Below, in pieces: positions 23,285-36,819 of a stretch of DNA of 64,000 nt. The DNA comes from Agroathelia rolfsii (taxonomy: Eukaryota > Basidiomycota > Agaricomycetes > Amylocorticiales > Amylocorticiaceae), in the NCBI GenBank assembly GCA_018343915.1, contig JABRWF010000001.1, positions 5,022,001 to 5,086,000 on the forward strand, read 5' to 3'. The translations under genes and the position numbers were made by a program. Within the stretch, counting starts at the first letter, position 1. Every line of letters starts with the position of its first letter. The notes beneath the pieces are model-generated. The model searched no databases. It was not told the origin of the DNA and was given only the letters and a program-made list of their open reading frames with translations.

Positions 23285-26200
23285 ATGGGCGACAGAGCCG
23301 GCAGACTTACCAAAGTCTTCAAAGACACTATCGCGGGCAGGGCTCCCGTAAATCCCAAGAATGCCAACTTGTTCTTAGAAGCGGTTATCAAGCGAAACGA
23401 CGCAGCAGGGTGTGTGAGCGAGCTGATTGCTAGCTCTGCTGGCCTGCAATCGCTGCACAGTGCACTGTGCAGTAAACTTGATGCTGCATTTTTGAATGAT
23501 CGGGCTACCGACGTGCTCGAGTATTTTCAGCACCCTAGTCTCAGTAATATCGGAGGAGGCTCCGTACTAGCTCAGGTAAGGATGGTTCATGCTTTCTTCA
23601 TCGTAGTACAGTGCATTATGCAAATCCTACCAGGTTCTCTTAAAAATGGTGGACCCTCCGTATTTCTGGAATGCTCTACGAGATCAACTCTTGGCGCATA
23701 ACCTGAAAGAGCGCGCCCACAAGTCCTTTGCATGGCTCATCCTCCAGCTTATCTCACTCCCCGGCGAAGAGGGCGTGTCTTATCGAGAAACAGCCAAGGA
23801 CGCCAAAGTTCTCGAGATCCTCGCCTCATCTTCAAGCGCGGATGCGCGCAATTTCGCTGCAAAAATTAAGCATGTTGTCGCCGCCTTTGACACCGGCTTC
23901 CAGGCCGATGATGACTACGCTCCTGGGGGGCGTCACGACAATGATTTCGTTGATTTCCGCCAGATCTCAATTTTACCCACAGCGGACGAGGTTATCTCAT
24001 CCGAGAAGGCATTTCTACGCCCCGTATCGGTCATTGACGACCCCGAAAGCGAGCCATCCAGAGTAGGAATGTATCTCGATAATCAGTTCCGACTGCTCCG
24101 TGAGGATATGATATACGATATGAGGGAGGAACTACAAATTGCCCTCGGAAAGAAGAAAGGTGTCCATCGTGGCCTGGTCATCGACGGTTTACGGCCGATC
24201 GATATCTTCCGTAGCTCCGAAGACAAAAGAGCGAATCTATGGGGTATCCAGATGGAGTGCTTGCACGACCTTTGGATATTCAAGAAGATAGACCCGAAAG
24301 ACAAAAAGAAGCGGAAGCAGCTCCTTCAGGATACTGCGACGAGAAAGTAGGCGCGCCAAAATTCCCATTGCCCCTCAGCTGTGCTCATACTATTTGATCT
24401 AGGATTTTACGGCACCAGTCTCTGACATGTTTGATTGTCGACGGCGAAGTCGTGGCTTTCCCAACCATTCATCGTGACGAAGATCTGCTAGCTATGCCTC
24501 TTCCAAACATCATACTCCAGCTTAACGGCGAAGCGAGCACTCGTCGTGCGCTTTTGCGCCTCAAGGGGGCTAAACAAATCAAGCTTTTACAAATCGATAC
24601 GGCTATCTTCTCCTATGAGCCCGTCCTCAAGGCGCTCCAAGACATTCGAGACCTGCCCCTGTCCGAAGAACTCCTTTTCTGGAAACCTGGTAAAGCAGTC
24701 GGACTTTTATCTACGGTTGCCGATAACGTTGTATCGGCGCTTCGATACGACCCCAATCAAGATCTTCAGCCAGTCATGAATACGACCAAGAGTATCAAAC
24801 TCGATGACTCGCAAGCGGAATCACTGCTTGCTGGGTTGACCCAACAAGTTTCCCTCATACAAGGACCGCCAGGTAGGGCGAGCGAGTCTATTTATTTTAC
24901 TAAATACTCACCCTCGTTTTCTTCGCCAGGAACGGGAAAATCTTTTATCGGCTCTCTTCTCGCACGAATCATTCACGACTCAACATCCGCCACCATTCTT
25001 GTTGTCTGCTATACCAATCACGCGCTAGACCAGTTCCTGGAAGACTTGCTAGACATCGGGATCCCTCAAAATGCCCTCGTCCGTCTAGGAGGAAAATCTA
25101 CTCCACGCACTGAACCCCTGTCCGTCTATCATCAAAAAATGACCTACAAGCTCGGCCGTTCGGACTGGACTCTCATCAACGATCTCAAGCAGAAGAGCGA
25201 CGCGGAGTGGAGTAAGCTGGAGCTGTTGTATAGACAATATAGGTCGCGCTGGAGCGACCAGGATCTGATGACGCACCTCGAGTTTGAAGAGCCCGATTTT
25301 TACGATGCGTTCCAAGTCCCCGAGGCGGAAGATGGTGCGGTGCAGGTGGGAAGGAAGGGAAAGGCTGTCGGAAAGTTTTACCTCCTGAACCAGTGGTGCC
25401 GAGGCTGGGACGCTGGAACGTACAGAGACCGTTCTCTTGTGGCTGATTCGGCCGCTGTCTGGGCTATGAAGCCGCCCGAGCGCCAGGCGAAGCTGGCGAT
25501 CTGGGTCGATGCCATCGTCAAGCAGCAGATCGAGGAGATGAGCGACATCGCGAAGAGGTATAACCGCATGCAGGTGCAGCTCGAGAGAAAGTATAACGAG
25601 AACATTGGCTACGTGCTGAAGAATAAGCGCATTATTGGCTGTACAACAACGGCAGCGGCCAAGTATAGTGACGATATCCGCTCCGCATCTCCTGGCGTTC
25701 TCTTGGTTGAAGAAGCGGGCGAAATCTTGGAGAGCCATGTCATTACCGCTCTAGGCTCGAATACTTCGCAGATGATTCTTATCGGTGACCACCAGTTAGT
25801 TTTATTCATTTTATTTATAATTTTCATGGTGTACTGAGAATGCATCTAGGCAGCTACGCCCGAAAGTGAACAACTATGAACTGACGGTGGAGAAGGATAT
25901 GGGCTACGATCTCAATCGCTCACTATTCGAGCGCCTCGTTGTCAAGGGGTACCCTCATAAGACCCTTTCCAGACAGCACCGCATGCGCCCTGAGATTTCT
26001 GCGCTCATCCGCCACCTCACGTACCCGGACCTGGTCGACGCCCCGAGCACTCACGGTCGCGCCAATCTGCGCGGTGTGCGAGACAATATCGTTTTCATCA
26101 ACCACGCACATCCCGAAGACGAGCAGGCAAAAAATCTGGAGGAAAGATTCGACCTGAGTGCGACATCGTCGAAGCGCAACACGTTCGAGTCTCAGATGGT

Positions 26201-29200
26201 GCTCAAGATCGTGCGGTATCTTGCACTGAATGGGTACGGGACGGATGAGATCGTGGTCCTGACGCCGTATTTGGGTCAACTTTCGAAGCTTCGCGAGATC
26301 CTAAAGAATGAGAATGATATTGTCCTGAACGATTTGGATTCTTTTGACCTCGTTCGCGCTGGTCTGATGTCTGCCGACACTGCAAATCTCTCGAAAAAGC
26401 GATTGCGGCTTGCAACGATCGGTACGTGAACTAATTAGAAGGTTGAATGTGAGATCTAATACTATCTACTTGCAGATAATTACCAGGGAGAGGAAAGCGA
26501 CATCGTCATCATCTCTCTTACGAGGAGTAACTCTCTCAACGATATCGGCTTCATGTTTTCCCCCGAACGACTCAACGTCCTTCTTTCTCGCGCGCGCAAC
26601 GCGCTCATCATGATCGGAAACGCAAAGACCTTCATGCACTCCAAGAGGGGTGGTGCTCTTTGGACGAAGTTCATGGACTTTATCAAGAGCAAAGGTCATC
26701 TTTACGACGGCCTACCAACGCAGTGCGAGAGGCATCCAAAACGTAAATCACTGCTCAAGAGGCCTGACGACTTCGATCTTGAGTGTCCCGAGGGCGGATG
26801 CACTGAGCCTTGGTGTGACTTAGTTTTCATCATTGTGAAGATTTTGGCTAATTCAATCGGTTTCTTAGCGGAACGACGCTCAGCTGCGGGCTTCACCAAT
26901 GCGAATACAAGTGCCATCAGCTCTATGACCATTCCAAGATACAATGCTCGGCGATCTGCTCGGACGTCTGTCCCAACGGTCACAAACGTAGATGGAAGTG
27001 CTTCCAAGGCGCGCCATTGGCATGCAAAGAATGCGACAAGGAGGCTGAGGCAGCTGCAAGGAAGCAACAGCAGGCATACGAGGAGCAGCAGAGGCTCGAA
27101 GCGGACAAGCGTGAGCACCAGCGTCAACTTGACGAGCTCCAGGCCGAGATCGATCAGAGAGCCGAGGAACTGAGGCGTGCTCAGTTGGTGCAGGAGCGTT
27201 CCCAGGCCCTGGAACTGAAGAAGAGGGACTTGGAGAACCTCGTTGCTAGGATCGACAGATTGAAGAACCCGCCACCGCCCCCAAAGCCAAAGCCCCAACC
27301 ATCCACATCTGCGGAGGTTGATTCGAAGCGGAAATCTCGCTCGAAGGGCAAGTCTAAGGCAAAGGACGACAGTTCGACGCAGGCCCAACCTGCGCCGACT
27401 TCTGAATCACAGCCACCACGTCCCTCGAGTGTTGCGAGTACTGTATCTTCAGGGGAGGCAGAACTACCATCCGCATCCCATAGCCGTGTTTCGACTCTGG
27501 TACAAAAACCCTCAAAAGATGAACCAGATACAGAGTCGGACGATCATACAAGTATATCGGATACGGACAGCGAGACTTCGGATGACGACGGCTCTTCGCT
27601 TTCATATCAATCTGACAATGCCAACACCGGTCCTCCTGCTGCAGGAGACATTATTCCACCTCTGAAACCGTCAAAAGCAGCTGCTGAATGGCAGCGCCAA
27701 AAGGATGTCGATGGCGCATCCGATCCCTCTATCGACAAGGTCATGGGCATGATCGGACTTGAAGACGTGAAGGAGCAGATTCTTGCCATCAAAGCCAAGA
27801 TTGAGACGAGCAAGCGACAAGGTGTCTCGATGAAGAAGGATCGCTTTAATGCAGTTTTCCTCGGTAATCCTGGCACAGGTACGTCTTTGCTCTGAGTGCA
27901 ATTTGATAACCAATGGCCTGAACGATATACTCAGGAAAAACCACGATCGCCCGCTTGTATTCATCATTCCTCATCGCTTTCGATATTCTTCCTGGTAACG
28001 CCTTTGTCGAAACGACTGGATCACTATTGGCGAATGGTGGCATACTAGGAGCAGAAAATCATCTCAAGAGTATCAAGGCTGCCGGTGGTGGCGCTATGTT
28101 CATCGACGAGGCCTATCAACTGACAAGCCCTCACAACCATGGCGGCAAGTCCGTCTTGGACTACCTCCTCGCGGAGATGGAGAACAACGTCGGGACAATC
28201 ATCTTCATTCTAGCAGGCTATAACAAGGAGATGGAGTCGTTTTTCGAGCACAACCCGGGTCTAACGAGCAGAGTGCCGTACAAACTCCAGTTTCAAGACT
28301 ACGATGACGCCGAACTGCTTGCGATACTTGAGAAGCGCGTTAACGAGCATTACTTGGAACGCGCAGCCTTGCAGGATGGCATGCATGGATTGTTCGCGCG
28401 TATAGCCGTCAAACGTGTTGGTCGTGGCCGGGGCAGCCCTGGATTTGGTAACGCTCGTGCACTCGAAAATGCCTTTTCTAAGATACGGGAGCGGCAGGCG
28501 GTGCGTCTCACAGATGCTCGCAAGAAAGGGCAGATGCCAGACGATTTTATGCTTTTGCGAGAAGACCTTATCGGACCCGATCCTTCGTCTGCAATCCTGG
28601 AAAGTAAGGCATGGGAGAAGCTGCAGGAGCTTACCGGCTTGGACTCTGTCAAAGATTCAGTTCGGAATATCATCGACATGATCCGGCTCAACTTCAAAAG
28701 GGAGTTGCAAGAGAAAAAGTTAGCCCAGGTGTCCCTTAACCGTGTTTTCTTTGGTATGAGCTCGTCTTCATCCAGCTCAGTGTTTCCAGCTGATGAAAAT
28801 CAAACAGGGAATCCAGGAACTGGAAAGACGACAGTAGCGAAGCTCTACGGTCAAATATTGGTTGATCTTGGTCTTTTGAGTAATGGAGAGGGTAAATATC
28901 GGCACATCATTCATATCCTAATTACTGAATTTTCATCGCATAGTCGTCGTCAAGAATCCGGCTGATTTCATTGGCGCCCATCTTGGAGAATCAGAAGAAA
29001 AGACGAAAGCGATCTTGGCAACCACACTTGGCAAGGTTTTAGTCATCGACGAGGTACAGAATGACATTTCAGTGCATGTGTTAACCGGCATTGACGTTGT
29101 ACCAGGCCTATATGCTTTACAAAGGCGGAGGAAGTGACTCGATATCTCATACCGACATATTCCGAACAGCCGTCATCGACACTCTCGTTGCTGAAGTCCA

Positions 29201-31195
29201 AAGTACCCCTGGCGAGGACAGATGCGTGCTCCTGTTGGGATATAGGCCACAGATGCTCGAGATGTTCCAGGTACACTAGAACTGCACTTACCCTAATCAT
29301 TTGATAACATTTTGTTATATCAGAACGTTAATCCGGGATTGAGTCGACGGTTTGCTATTGAGGATGCATTCACCTTCGAGGACTTTACCCGCGATCAACT
29401 TGGGCAGATACTCGACTATAAGCTCAAGATACAAGATCTGGGCGCGACTCCTGCCGCCAAAAAAGTGGCTCTGGATGTCCTCGACCGGCTGCGTAACCGC
29501 CCCAACTTTGGTAACGCAGGCGAGGTGGAAAACCTCATTAGCAAGGCCAAAGGTCGATTCCAGGCTCGGCAAGCGACCGTTCCTCCAGCGCGTCGTGCGA
29601 TCGACATCGTGTTTGAGCCAGCGGATTTTGATCCAGATTTCGACCGCCAGGCGCGTGCAGCAGAAAACCTCAAGGCGCTTTTTGCGGACGTGGTGGGATG
29701 CGATACCATCATTGAAAAGCTAGCTGGATACCAGAAAATTGCGTCTAACCTCAAAAAACGGGGTCAAGACCCTAGGCCGGAGATACCGATGAATTTTGTG
29801 TTCAAAGGACCGCCTGGTGAGCTTGTTTGCCCCCTTCTCTTATGAAGATCTAGATATTGATATGAATGTGATATCTTAGGAACTGGTAAAACTACGACCG
29901 CCAGAAAGATGGGTCAGGTCTTTTGTGATATGGGTTTCTTGGCGTCGAATGAGGTTGTCGAATGCTCCGCAACTGATCTTGTTGGCTCATATATCGGGCA
30001 CACCGGCCCCAAGACAAGAAAGCTCTTTGAGAAGGCTCGTGGGAAGGTTCTTTTCGTCGACGAGGCATACAGATTAGCGCAAGGTCACTTCGCACAAGAA
30101 GCAATCGACGAAGTCGTTGGCTTGTTGACTCATGAAGACTTCCGGTATAAGCTAATTGTCATCCTTGCCGGCTACGACCAAGACATCAACAAACTAATGG
30201 CCGCAAACGCTGGTTTGAGTAGTCGCTTCCCGGAAGAGATCATATTCAAGAACCTGACGCCATCAGAATGCCTCGACGTGCTACAGAGACAGCTCATGAA
30301 GAAGGGCATAGAGCTTGGTGACTTGGGCAATGGCTCTTCCCTGACACACAAGGAAGTTTTCAAGCTCTTTGGACGTCTCGTCCAAGTGCCCTCTTGGGGA
30401 AATGCACGCGATGTCGAGACACTGGCAAAGAAAATCTCGGGCGAGGTGTTTAAATTTGCGCCAGATGACGGCCGTCTGGTTCTTGATGGCCCAAAAACCG
30501 TCAACATCGTCAAGAGTATGCTGATTGAGAAACAAGAACGCACCTCAAATATCCCGGGTAGCACGCATACCTTGCTCGATCCCTTTCCGCAGGCAGATTT
30601 GACCGGCTCCTCGTCACCGCCTCCATCTGCTAACACAAATACATCCGCTTCTGCATTGAGCAAAGGAAAGTCGAAGGAAAGTGACAAGAAGGAACCATCT
30701 TCAGACGATCCGGAGCAAAATCCCATCGATGATCAAGATGGAAGAGATTCAGGTGTTTCGGATGAGATTTGGTGGCAACTCCAAATTGACATCAAGGCCG
30801 CCGAGGAAGCAGAGAAAGTTTTCCAAAAAGAAATGGAGAAAAAGAAGAAGGATCTTTTCAAGGCAGAGCAGCGCGAGAAAGACGCGGAGAAGAAAGAGAA
30901 GTCGCTGATTGGGACGAGGGTCAACGATGATGCGGAGCTACAGGCACTAAAAAAGAAGCAAGAGGAGGCCCGAGTCAAGCGTGTCAAAGCCCAGCGCGAA
31001 CGTGAACGCATCGCTACCGAGCTCGAGAGGAAGCGGAAAGAGGAGGAGGAGCGGAAGAAAAAAGAGGCACTTGCACAGAAGAAATGTCGTGAGATGGGAG
31101 TTTGCCCCATGGGATTCAAATGGATAAAGCAATCCGGAGGATATCGCTGTGCTGGAGGTTCGCACTTTATCAGCGACGCACAACTAGGGATATAA
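23285..31195 (+). CDS. Giant SF1 helicase - NFX1-type zinc - triple CbxX/SpoVK AAA+ fusion, copy 1
   Basis: Thirteen exons (23285-23575, 23634-24346, 24403-24872, 24930-25794, 25850-26421, 26476-26812, 26869-27878, 27935-28753, 28808-28891, 28944-29053, 29106-29270, 29324-29816, 29880-31195) sum to 7,245 nt, or 2,414 residues. Residues 1-430: conserved region of unknown fold. About 480-1080: UPF1/ZNFX1-like SF1 helicase with QGPPGTGKS, CYTNHALDQF, LLVEEAGEILE, QMILIGDHQQLRP, QGEES and ERLNVLLSRARNA. About 1080-1140: cysteine cluster (CGLHQCEYKC, GHKRRWKC). Then coiled coil and a Ser/Pro-rich linker. Three AAA+ modules follow: GNPGTGKTT with FIDEAYQL, NPGTGKTT with VIDEAYML, and GPPGTGKTT with FVDEAYRL. 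A charged coiled coil and a C-terminal GGYRCAGGSHF motif end it. Nucleic-acid remodelling is likely; the substrate is unknown. Confidence 0.9.
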
Positions 31196-31346
31196 TGCAG
31201 GGGATAAATCTACGCTCGTCGTGTTCTGAAATCGAGGGATCTAGCAAACTAAGGATTCAATTAACGTGTTCACGTTTACAGTACTTACAGCTGGTTTTCT
31301 TTTATTCAAAGTGAATTATCAGAAATATGGAGTGAGAAAACGTGAG

Positions 31347-31535
31347 CGCTGCATAGCTTGAGAATCTCAAGCCCGTTTTCGCGAATACGCACGAAACCTC
31401 GCGCTATCGCGCTCGTAGTGTAGTCTAAGCTTGATCTGAGTCCGAAATATGACGGTCCGAGTCGGTCCGGCTTTTGCGAAACCGTGCATGTTTGCGACAA
31501 GAGGCTTGAGGAATTTGGCCTATGGAGCAGCCCAC
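31347..31535. repeat. Small inverted repeat (foldback relic)
   Basis: A segment near 31352-31400 (CTCAAGCCCGTTTTCGCGAA) and an inverted, diverged copy near 31480-31530 enclose a spacer of about 80 bp. A third single arm lies at about 32490-32545 (CTCAAGCCCTTTTCACGAAC). Probably decayed non-autonomous element arms. Confidence 0.45.
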
Positions 31536-31789
31536 TTTCATAGGGAACCACGCGGGACAACAACATTCACGCGCGCGTCACCAATTAGTAACTGGCTACT
31601 AACGCATTTACCATTACGACCCACCTGCCTCAGCTCCAGGCTCTACATCTGGCCCATTGTTGTAGTTCAATCAAATAAAAAAAAGGATCTACATGTTTCT
31701 CATCAAGACCGAGACGCATCTCAAACGCTTGATATACCATCCTTTACAACACTGCGAAGCTCGTCTTCTATGAGTATTATGTATGATAA

Positions 31790-32300
31790 AAGCATGACAA
31801 CGGCACTGGGCGTCAGACATATGAGCAAGTATCTGCTATCTTCCAAACCCTTCATCAAGAGCAGTTATCCATCTTTGACCTCCTGCACAATCTGCTTGGT
31901 GGCAACCCAGCTGTAGATTGTATGCTCAATTATAAAAATCTCTTGACGCGAAGAGAACTCCTTACCGATTGTCGTCTCCCTGCCCTCCTCCAGCTGCTCT
32001 ACAAACCATCTCTGCCTCTGAAAAGGTCAAAAAAACCGCAGGAGAATCAAGACCTGCCGGGCCGCCGTTCGCTGATGGGCCCTTGATCTTTCAGTCGCCA
32101 TCATGACACGAGAACTGGGAACACTATCCCAGCATCTTACTTCGATCTGTGCCTGCAATCGCAACACAGTCGCGTCGATTCAACAGTGCCTCGGCAACTT
32201 CGATCTGCTATTCATAGGGCGTGAGACCGGTCTTTATCAGGAAAGCAGACTTGATGAGTTCACGTGGACCTGGGTTGGCAGACTGGGGCGCAAGCGCTGA
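31790..32300 (-). pseudogene. Decayed RecQ-like DEAD/DEAH helicase fragment
   Basis: Reading leftward from about 32300, the translation gives ELIKSAFLIKTGLTPYE and then IEVAEALLNRRDCVAIAGT, the start of the RecQ-like helicases repeated in many Agaricomycete genomes. The following P-loop is destroyed, with an Asp-Arg-Ser sequence where Gly-Ser-Gly-Lys is expected. Several stops and frame changes follow. Flanked by diverged inverted repeats, so it may have been part of a mobile element. Confidence 0.55.
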
Positions 32301-33497
32301 AGGAGACAAATCTTCGTTGACATCACCCTGAAAATTCATATCATAAACTGATTTTTGCTAGTGGATCTAACATGGTATTATAGTTTTTTGGTAAATTATT
32401 TTATAGTACAAGGCATTTTAGATGAAAGTTGGTTGTTGATCAAACAGACGTAGCATTCATGGTCGGGAGATGGACTGGCAAAGCGGCCCCTCCCGGGCCA
32501 TAGGTCAAATTCCTCAAGCCCTTTTCACGAACATGCACCAAACCGACAACACACACAAACAAAAGCAAAAGCCGGGCCGCGCATCCGCTATAGAGGCTTG
32601 ATGCTAGTGCTGTATACAATTGGCTTGGTGAAGATGTGCATACAACCGGGCTCCGAACATCACCTGCATCACACCTCGGACTTCCTCTTTCAGCTCTCAC
32701 TCAAGTTTGGCTGTTCCCTCTTCCCAGGGATTTTTTATTTCCGTCTCTGCTAACTCCCTACTCTATGATTCCGCAAAGTTGTTGTAGATCATATTTTAAG
32801 AGTCCGGCATGTATTTCTGAGACATAATTCTGAGCTGCAGCGGAATAGTAATTACATGCATCATTGACCTACCAGTAGACTATCAGAGCTATCCAAACAT
32901 CAGGACTGTTACCTACCCATCATGATGCATAATGTCTTAAGTCATTCTTTGGCATTTGGCATGCTTGATGCGCTTAAGTTGATACTCCCTATCCGAGCAT
33001 AAAGAACATATATCCCACCAAGGCACTTTGACTCAAGATCCGTAGCCTGTGAGCAAACTATCCATCGTGACTATACTACGCTCGGGTATTACTAATGTAT
33101 GCCTGCGGTGTCATCGCTCAAAGCAAGTATTGCTCATTTACTTTTGTTATTGCGTTATCACATCAGGCCGTCAATGACACCTAAGCGAAAAATAACTCTG
33201 AGTCTATATCTAGAAACGATAATGAGAAAACTCAATACCCAGATACCTGTGACCTAACTCAACACCATCATGACATGAGTAGGAACAATACATTACATGT
33301 TGTATTACAGGTACAAACAATCACGGAGACTTGAGTACCTTGAATTTTTTTCCTTCTAGACGTGATGCTGATCCTATCATTAAAGTGCTCAATCATGGAT
33401 TATTCAGGAATACCACTAACAGTATAAAAGGTATCAACTCCAAACCAAGATAATACATTATCTACTCATCGACACTCATCAATTGGTTTCCTTCACA
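32301..33497. other. Intergenic, repeat relics
   Basis: AT-rich sequence with one foldback arm near 32490-32545. A TATA box (GTATAAAAG) at 33422-33430 probably serves the small reading frame at 33498. No other gene seen. Confidence 0.4.
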
Positions 33498-33641
33498 ATG
33501 AAGATAACATACTTAGCCTTTCTATCGTTAAACCTCTTCCTTTCTATCCGTGCTGTATCATCCAATCCAATTCCCAATGATGTAGGCAAATATACCTTCA
33601 TTATAATTGGGATGAGTAATCCACAACTCCGCTTTTCTTAG
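33498..33641 (+). CDS. Possible small secreted peptide
   Basis: A 47-codon frame beginning MKITYLAFLSLNLFLSIRAV has a typical signal-peptide profile (Lys, hydrophobic core, small residues), then SNPIPNDVGKYTF. A TATA box lies about 70 bp upstream and the start context is ACAATG. Downstream frames could hold a further exon (IPGSFSVGENNALAG near 33643) if the stop lies in an intron, but no GT donor was found. It may be a truncated relic. Confidence 0.35.
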   Translation: MKITYLAFLSLNLFLSIRAVSSNPIPNDVGKYTFIIIGMSNPQLRFS

Positions 33642-35210
33642 ATTCCCGGAAGTTTTTCCGTCGGAGAAAATAATGCACTTGCAGGTGCAAATTACGTCAA
33701 TGAATGAATGATTCTAGAATCCAAGCCCGGGGAATACTCATTTCTTGGAGAAAGGTTTGAATTCAAAACTCATAGTCATTCAGTGTATTTATCAACTAAA
33801 TATTGGGCATGCAGATCGCAATCGAGTGATTCCAACCTACATTATGGAGTCCTCAATTATAATTAGCAAGCATGTGCATGTTAGAATATGTGATCCACAT
33901 AATTGGTCACATGATTTCGTCTTTATATTTATGGTAGTTCTTATCAATCCTCATCCATTTGACTACGTACGACAATATACAAGTAGATAAGCGGAATTTA
34001 TTTTCTGTATAGACTGCTGCTCTTCGTCGTCGCTCATCGTATTTTCACAAAGCAATATATGGAATTCTTGAGGAATACAAAAAGGAGGAATAAGTGATAG
34101 TAGTGACATATTGCATGGGGCTTATCGCAGCGGTGAATGTAATCATGAGGCGAATACAAGAATACAAGTCCGCCGTGGCGGTCCCAACGCTCCTAATGTT
34201 TGACTCGGGTAATCTAACTCCGAACACCTATGCGTCTGGAGAAAGACCGAAATCGATTCACGAGGTTGCTGGTTTGGGAACTGGACAAAAGCAAGAATGC
34301 GCACTTTGCGTTTTGTTTACTTTCTAGCACCTCTTTTACCCACATTACACATTTGCTTATACCTATCAACAACCGCCTAAAATATGCCATTGTGCCAAAC
34401 GCTAGGACTTGAGAAGATACTTACATAAACTGAAACTGATTTTTGCCTTCAGAAAGCCTAGCCTACGTACTTTATATTAAGCTGGTCCATGGCCAACACA
34501 CTGCTGGCTCAAGCACGTTGACTCGGATGGCCCACCGCAGAGCCTGCAATAATTTTTTTTCAGTGATCAGCCATAGCATTTTTTCAGGGTTTGGCACGCA
34601 CCAAAATGCTAACACTATCAGTTCACACAGGTTGTCTTACGCTCGAATCATTGCCACCGACAGTAACATCTTCTAGTCGCTCCTCATTATCTCATGCCTC
34701 CTCATTAATCTTGATGATCATCTACCAGTTTCCACGACTACGGCGCTTTCATTCGTTTATAGCTATATTTTCAGTACCAATTAGTACGTCTGAGTCTTTT
34801 TATACCTTGTATCAGTCATGACATCAGTATTGGCGACTCGGATAACACAGCAACAGAGATGGATGATTACAAATCTAACACATCTGGGTGATGCCTAAGT
34901 CGGATCCTTCTATCAGCGATTGAATGGCGGCTTAAATTTCTGATCAGACCCCGGGTATACACGCTAGATCGCTAGGTAGATTTTGTATGGCAGAGGAACA
35001 AGCAAGGTGGCTTCATGCTTGAGCTAGATCACGGCTGTGGATATAGATCATATGACAATGCCAAGTAAGATTTATAGAAACAAGCTTACAGTGTAATACA
35101 GTTACTTTGCAACCAACTTTTCGGGAGTGGAATATTCCCCCCTCTGAAGAGGACTGTGATGTGATGTGATGACGTCATGACAGGGATGTAATTAGGCTTG
35201 TATATATGTG
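33642..35210. other. Intergenic, no supported gene
   Basis: AT-rich DNA with only short open frames and no recognised motifs. Contains AT-rich stretches and a T-run at 34551-34560. Confidence 0.4.
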
Positions 35211-35215
35211 GTATG

Positions 35216-35418
35216 TGTTGGAGTTATAATCCGTGCGCCCGACGCAACGGATAATTTTATCACGCAATTAAATTGTATTTTATCCAGCAGATGTAAATTT
35301 TCGTATCTCTATCCGTTTGACTGCGTACCACCAGGTCCACCACGTACCACGATAAACGAAAATTTTATTCGTGTTGTCTAATGTTGGCTGCGATCGACCC
35401 GCTTTCAACATTTTAACA
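35216..35418. mobile_element. 203-bp solo LTR or very short terminal-repeat element
   Basis: Begins TGTTGGAGTT and ends TTTTAACA (TGTT...AACA termini). It is flanked by a perfect 5-bp direct repeat GTATG at 35211-35215 and 35419-35423. No coding capacity. Size and termini fit a solo LTR, possibly Copia-type; orientation is not determined. Confidence 0.7.
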
Positions 35419-35423
35419 GTATG

Positions 35424-36819
35424 AACCAGCTCTATCAAGATTTACATGCTGTGGAATCCAAACACTGAAAAAAAGGAAAAGAGGCCCAGCTACAAGTACT
35501 TTGCATCTGAGACACTCATGTGACAACCCTTATCTCTCACACAGCGGATTTAGCTACCAAAAGTCATCGACTTTACCAAGATTCACGTGAGCTTCTCGGC
35601 TTCTGATTGGCTGCTTCCTGGGTAAAAGCAACGACTTTCTATGCGAAAAACCGAAGTGTCATGATCAGCCAAAACGTCTCAAGCCTTGTGATACTCGCAT
35701 AGGAGTCCAAAGGACAAGTCTCAAGCTCTTGGATAAACGGCTACATCAGCAAAATCACCGGCCTTGCTTGACATTCTTACATACAATACACCCCGGAGCT
35801 CCTCTAATTACAATCCCAGGATGTACACGCACTCAAGAAAAATATAACATTTAATATTTTTTATGAATTTTGGGGGCTATAATTTGCTCCGAAAAGCTGC
35901 TATCAGCTCAAAACTTGGCTAGTGAAGAATAGATTCTCTTCCTCTTAGGCAACACCTATTAGATCCACTTAAGAAAAATGCTGTACAGTCTTGGCCAGTA
36001 CCTCTTTGGATGTCGAGCAAAAAAATTGCATGACCATGCTTGGATGATAGGATATGAATGTGGTTGCAAAGTACCTACCTTACACTGTAGGCTGTGAAAG
36101 AATATAATATAGATATGGGCTTATGATCATGTGATTCCAAATATACTTTCATATCTCTGTGGTCGGATGTGATCAGCGAGCATGTGACCATAGTAATAAT
36201 GATATCTCTGCGCTCCATTGCGGCCGCAACTGTTAGGTCACAAGGTCAAAGCCCTACCACTTTCCTCTTCATCGGGAGAGGAGGGTTACTAAATCATCTC
36301 TTCACTAATGCCTCAGAATCATCCGCAAATTTTTTTACCACTTTTGGATGGATACTATGAGCCATTGGCGCACCAGCAAGCGTCATTAAAACTTGTAGTA
36401 GATGAGATATGTCCTCCAGATCAGCCATAACTTAAATACATCCAAATCGCGGAGAGTGGCGGAGTCATCCATCAATAAGCCATCGTGATCCCACAATGGA
36501 TTTCCATCAAGAATTTCTCCGTGATATCATATCAGTGTTTGAGCATTTGAAATTGAGCTTGAGCTTTGATTTGTAGGAGATGAAACCGTGGAGCAGAAGC
36601 CGTGCACGGACAATGCATTAAAATTACAAACCAAGCAGCCCGCTCCGGTATCATGATGCAATGATGGGTGCCGGGTGAACCACTTATATAAGATGTGAAG
36701 ACACGCACCTAAGTTGAAAGCAAGAGCTGGCCATACTGCAATAACCTCTCTGGCGGCCTCCGAATACTAGTACAGTAGTACTAAACTTTCATCCAAGTAT
36801 ACAACGCTAGTGAATCACT
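35424..36819. other. Intergenic upstream of membrane gene C
   Basis: No supported gene. A TATA-like CACTTATATAAG near 36680 lies about 140 bp before the start of the next reading frame. Confidence 0.4.

Noticed and set aside
25085..27388. Long minus-strand open frames (about 217 and 228 codons) opposite the first helicase/AAA+ gene
   Set aside because: They mirror the GC-rich codon use of the plus-strand exons, carry no family motifs, and cross the confirmed exon frames.
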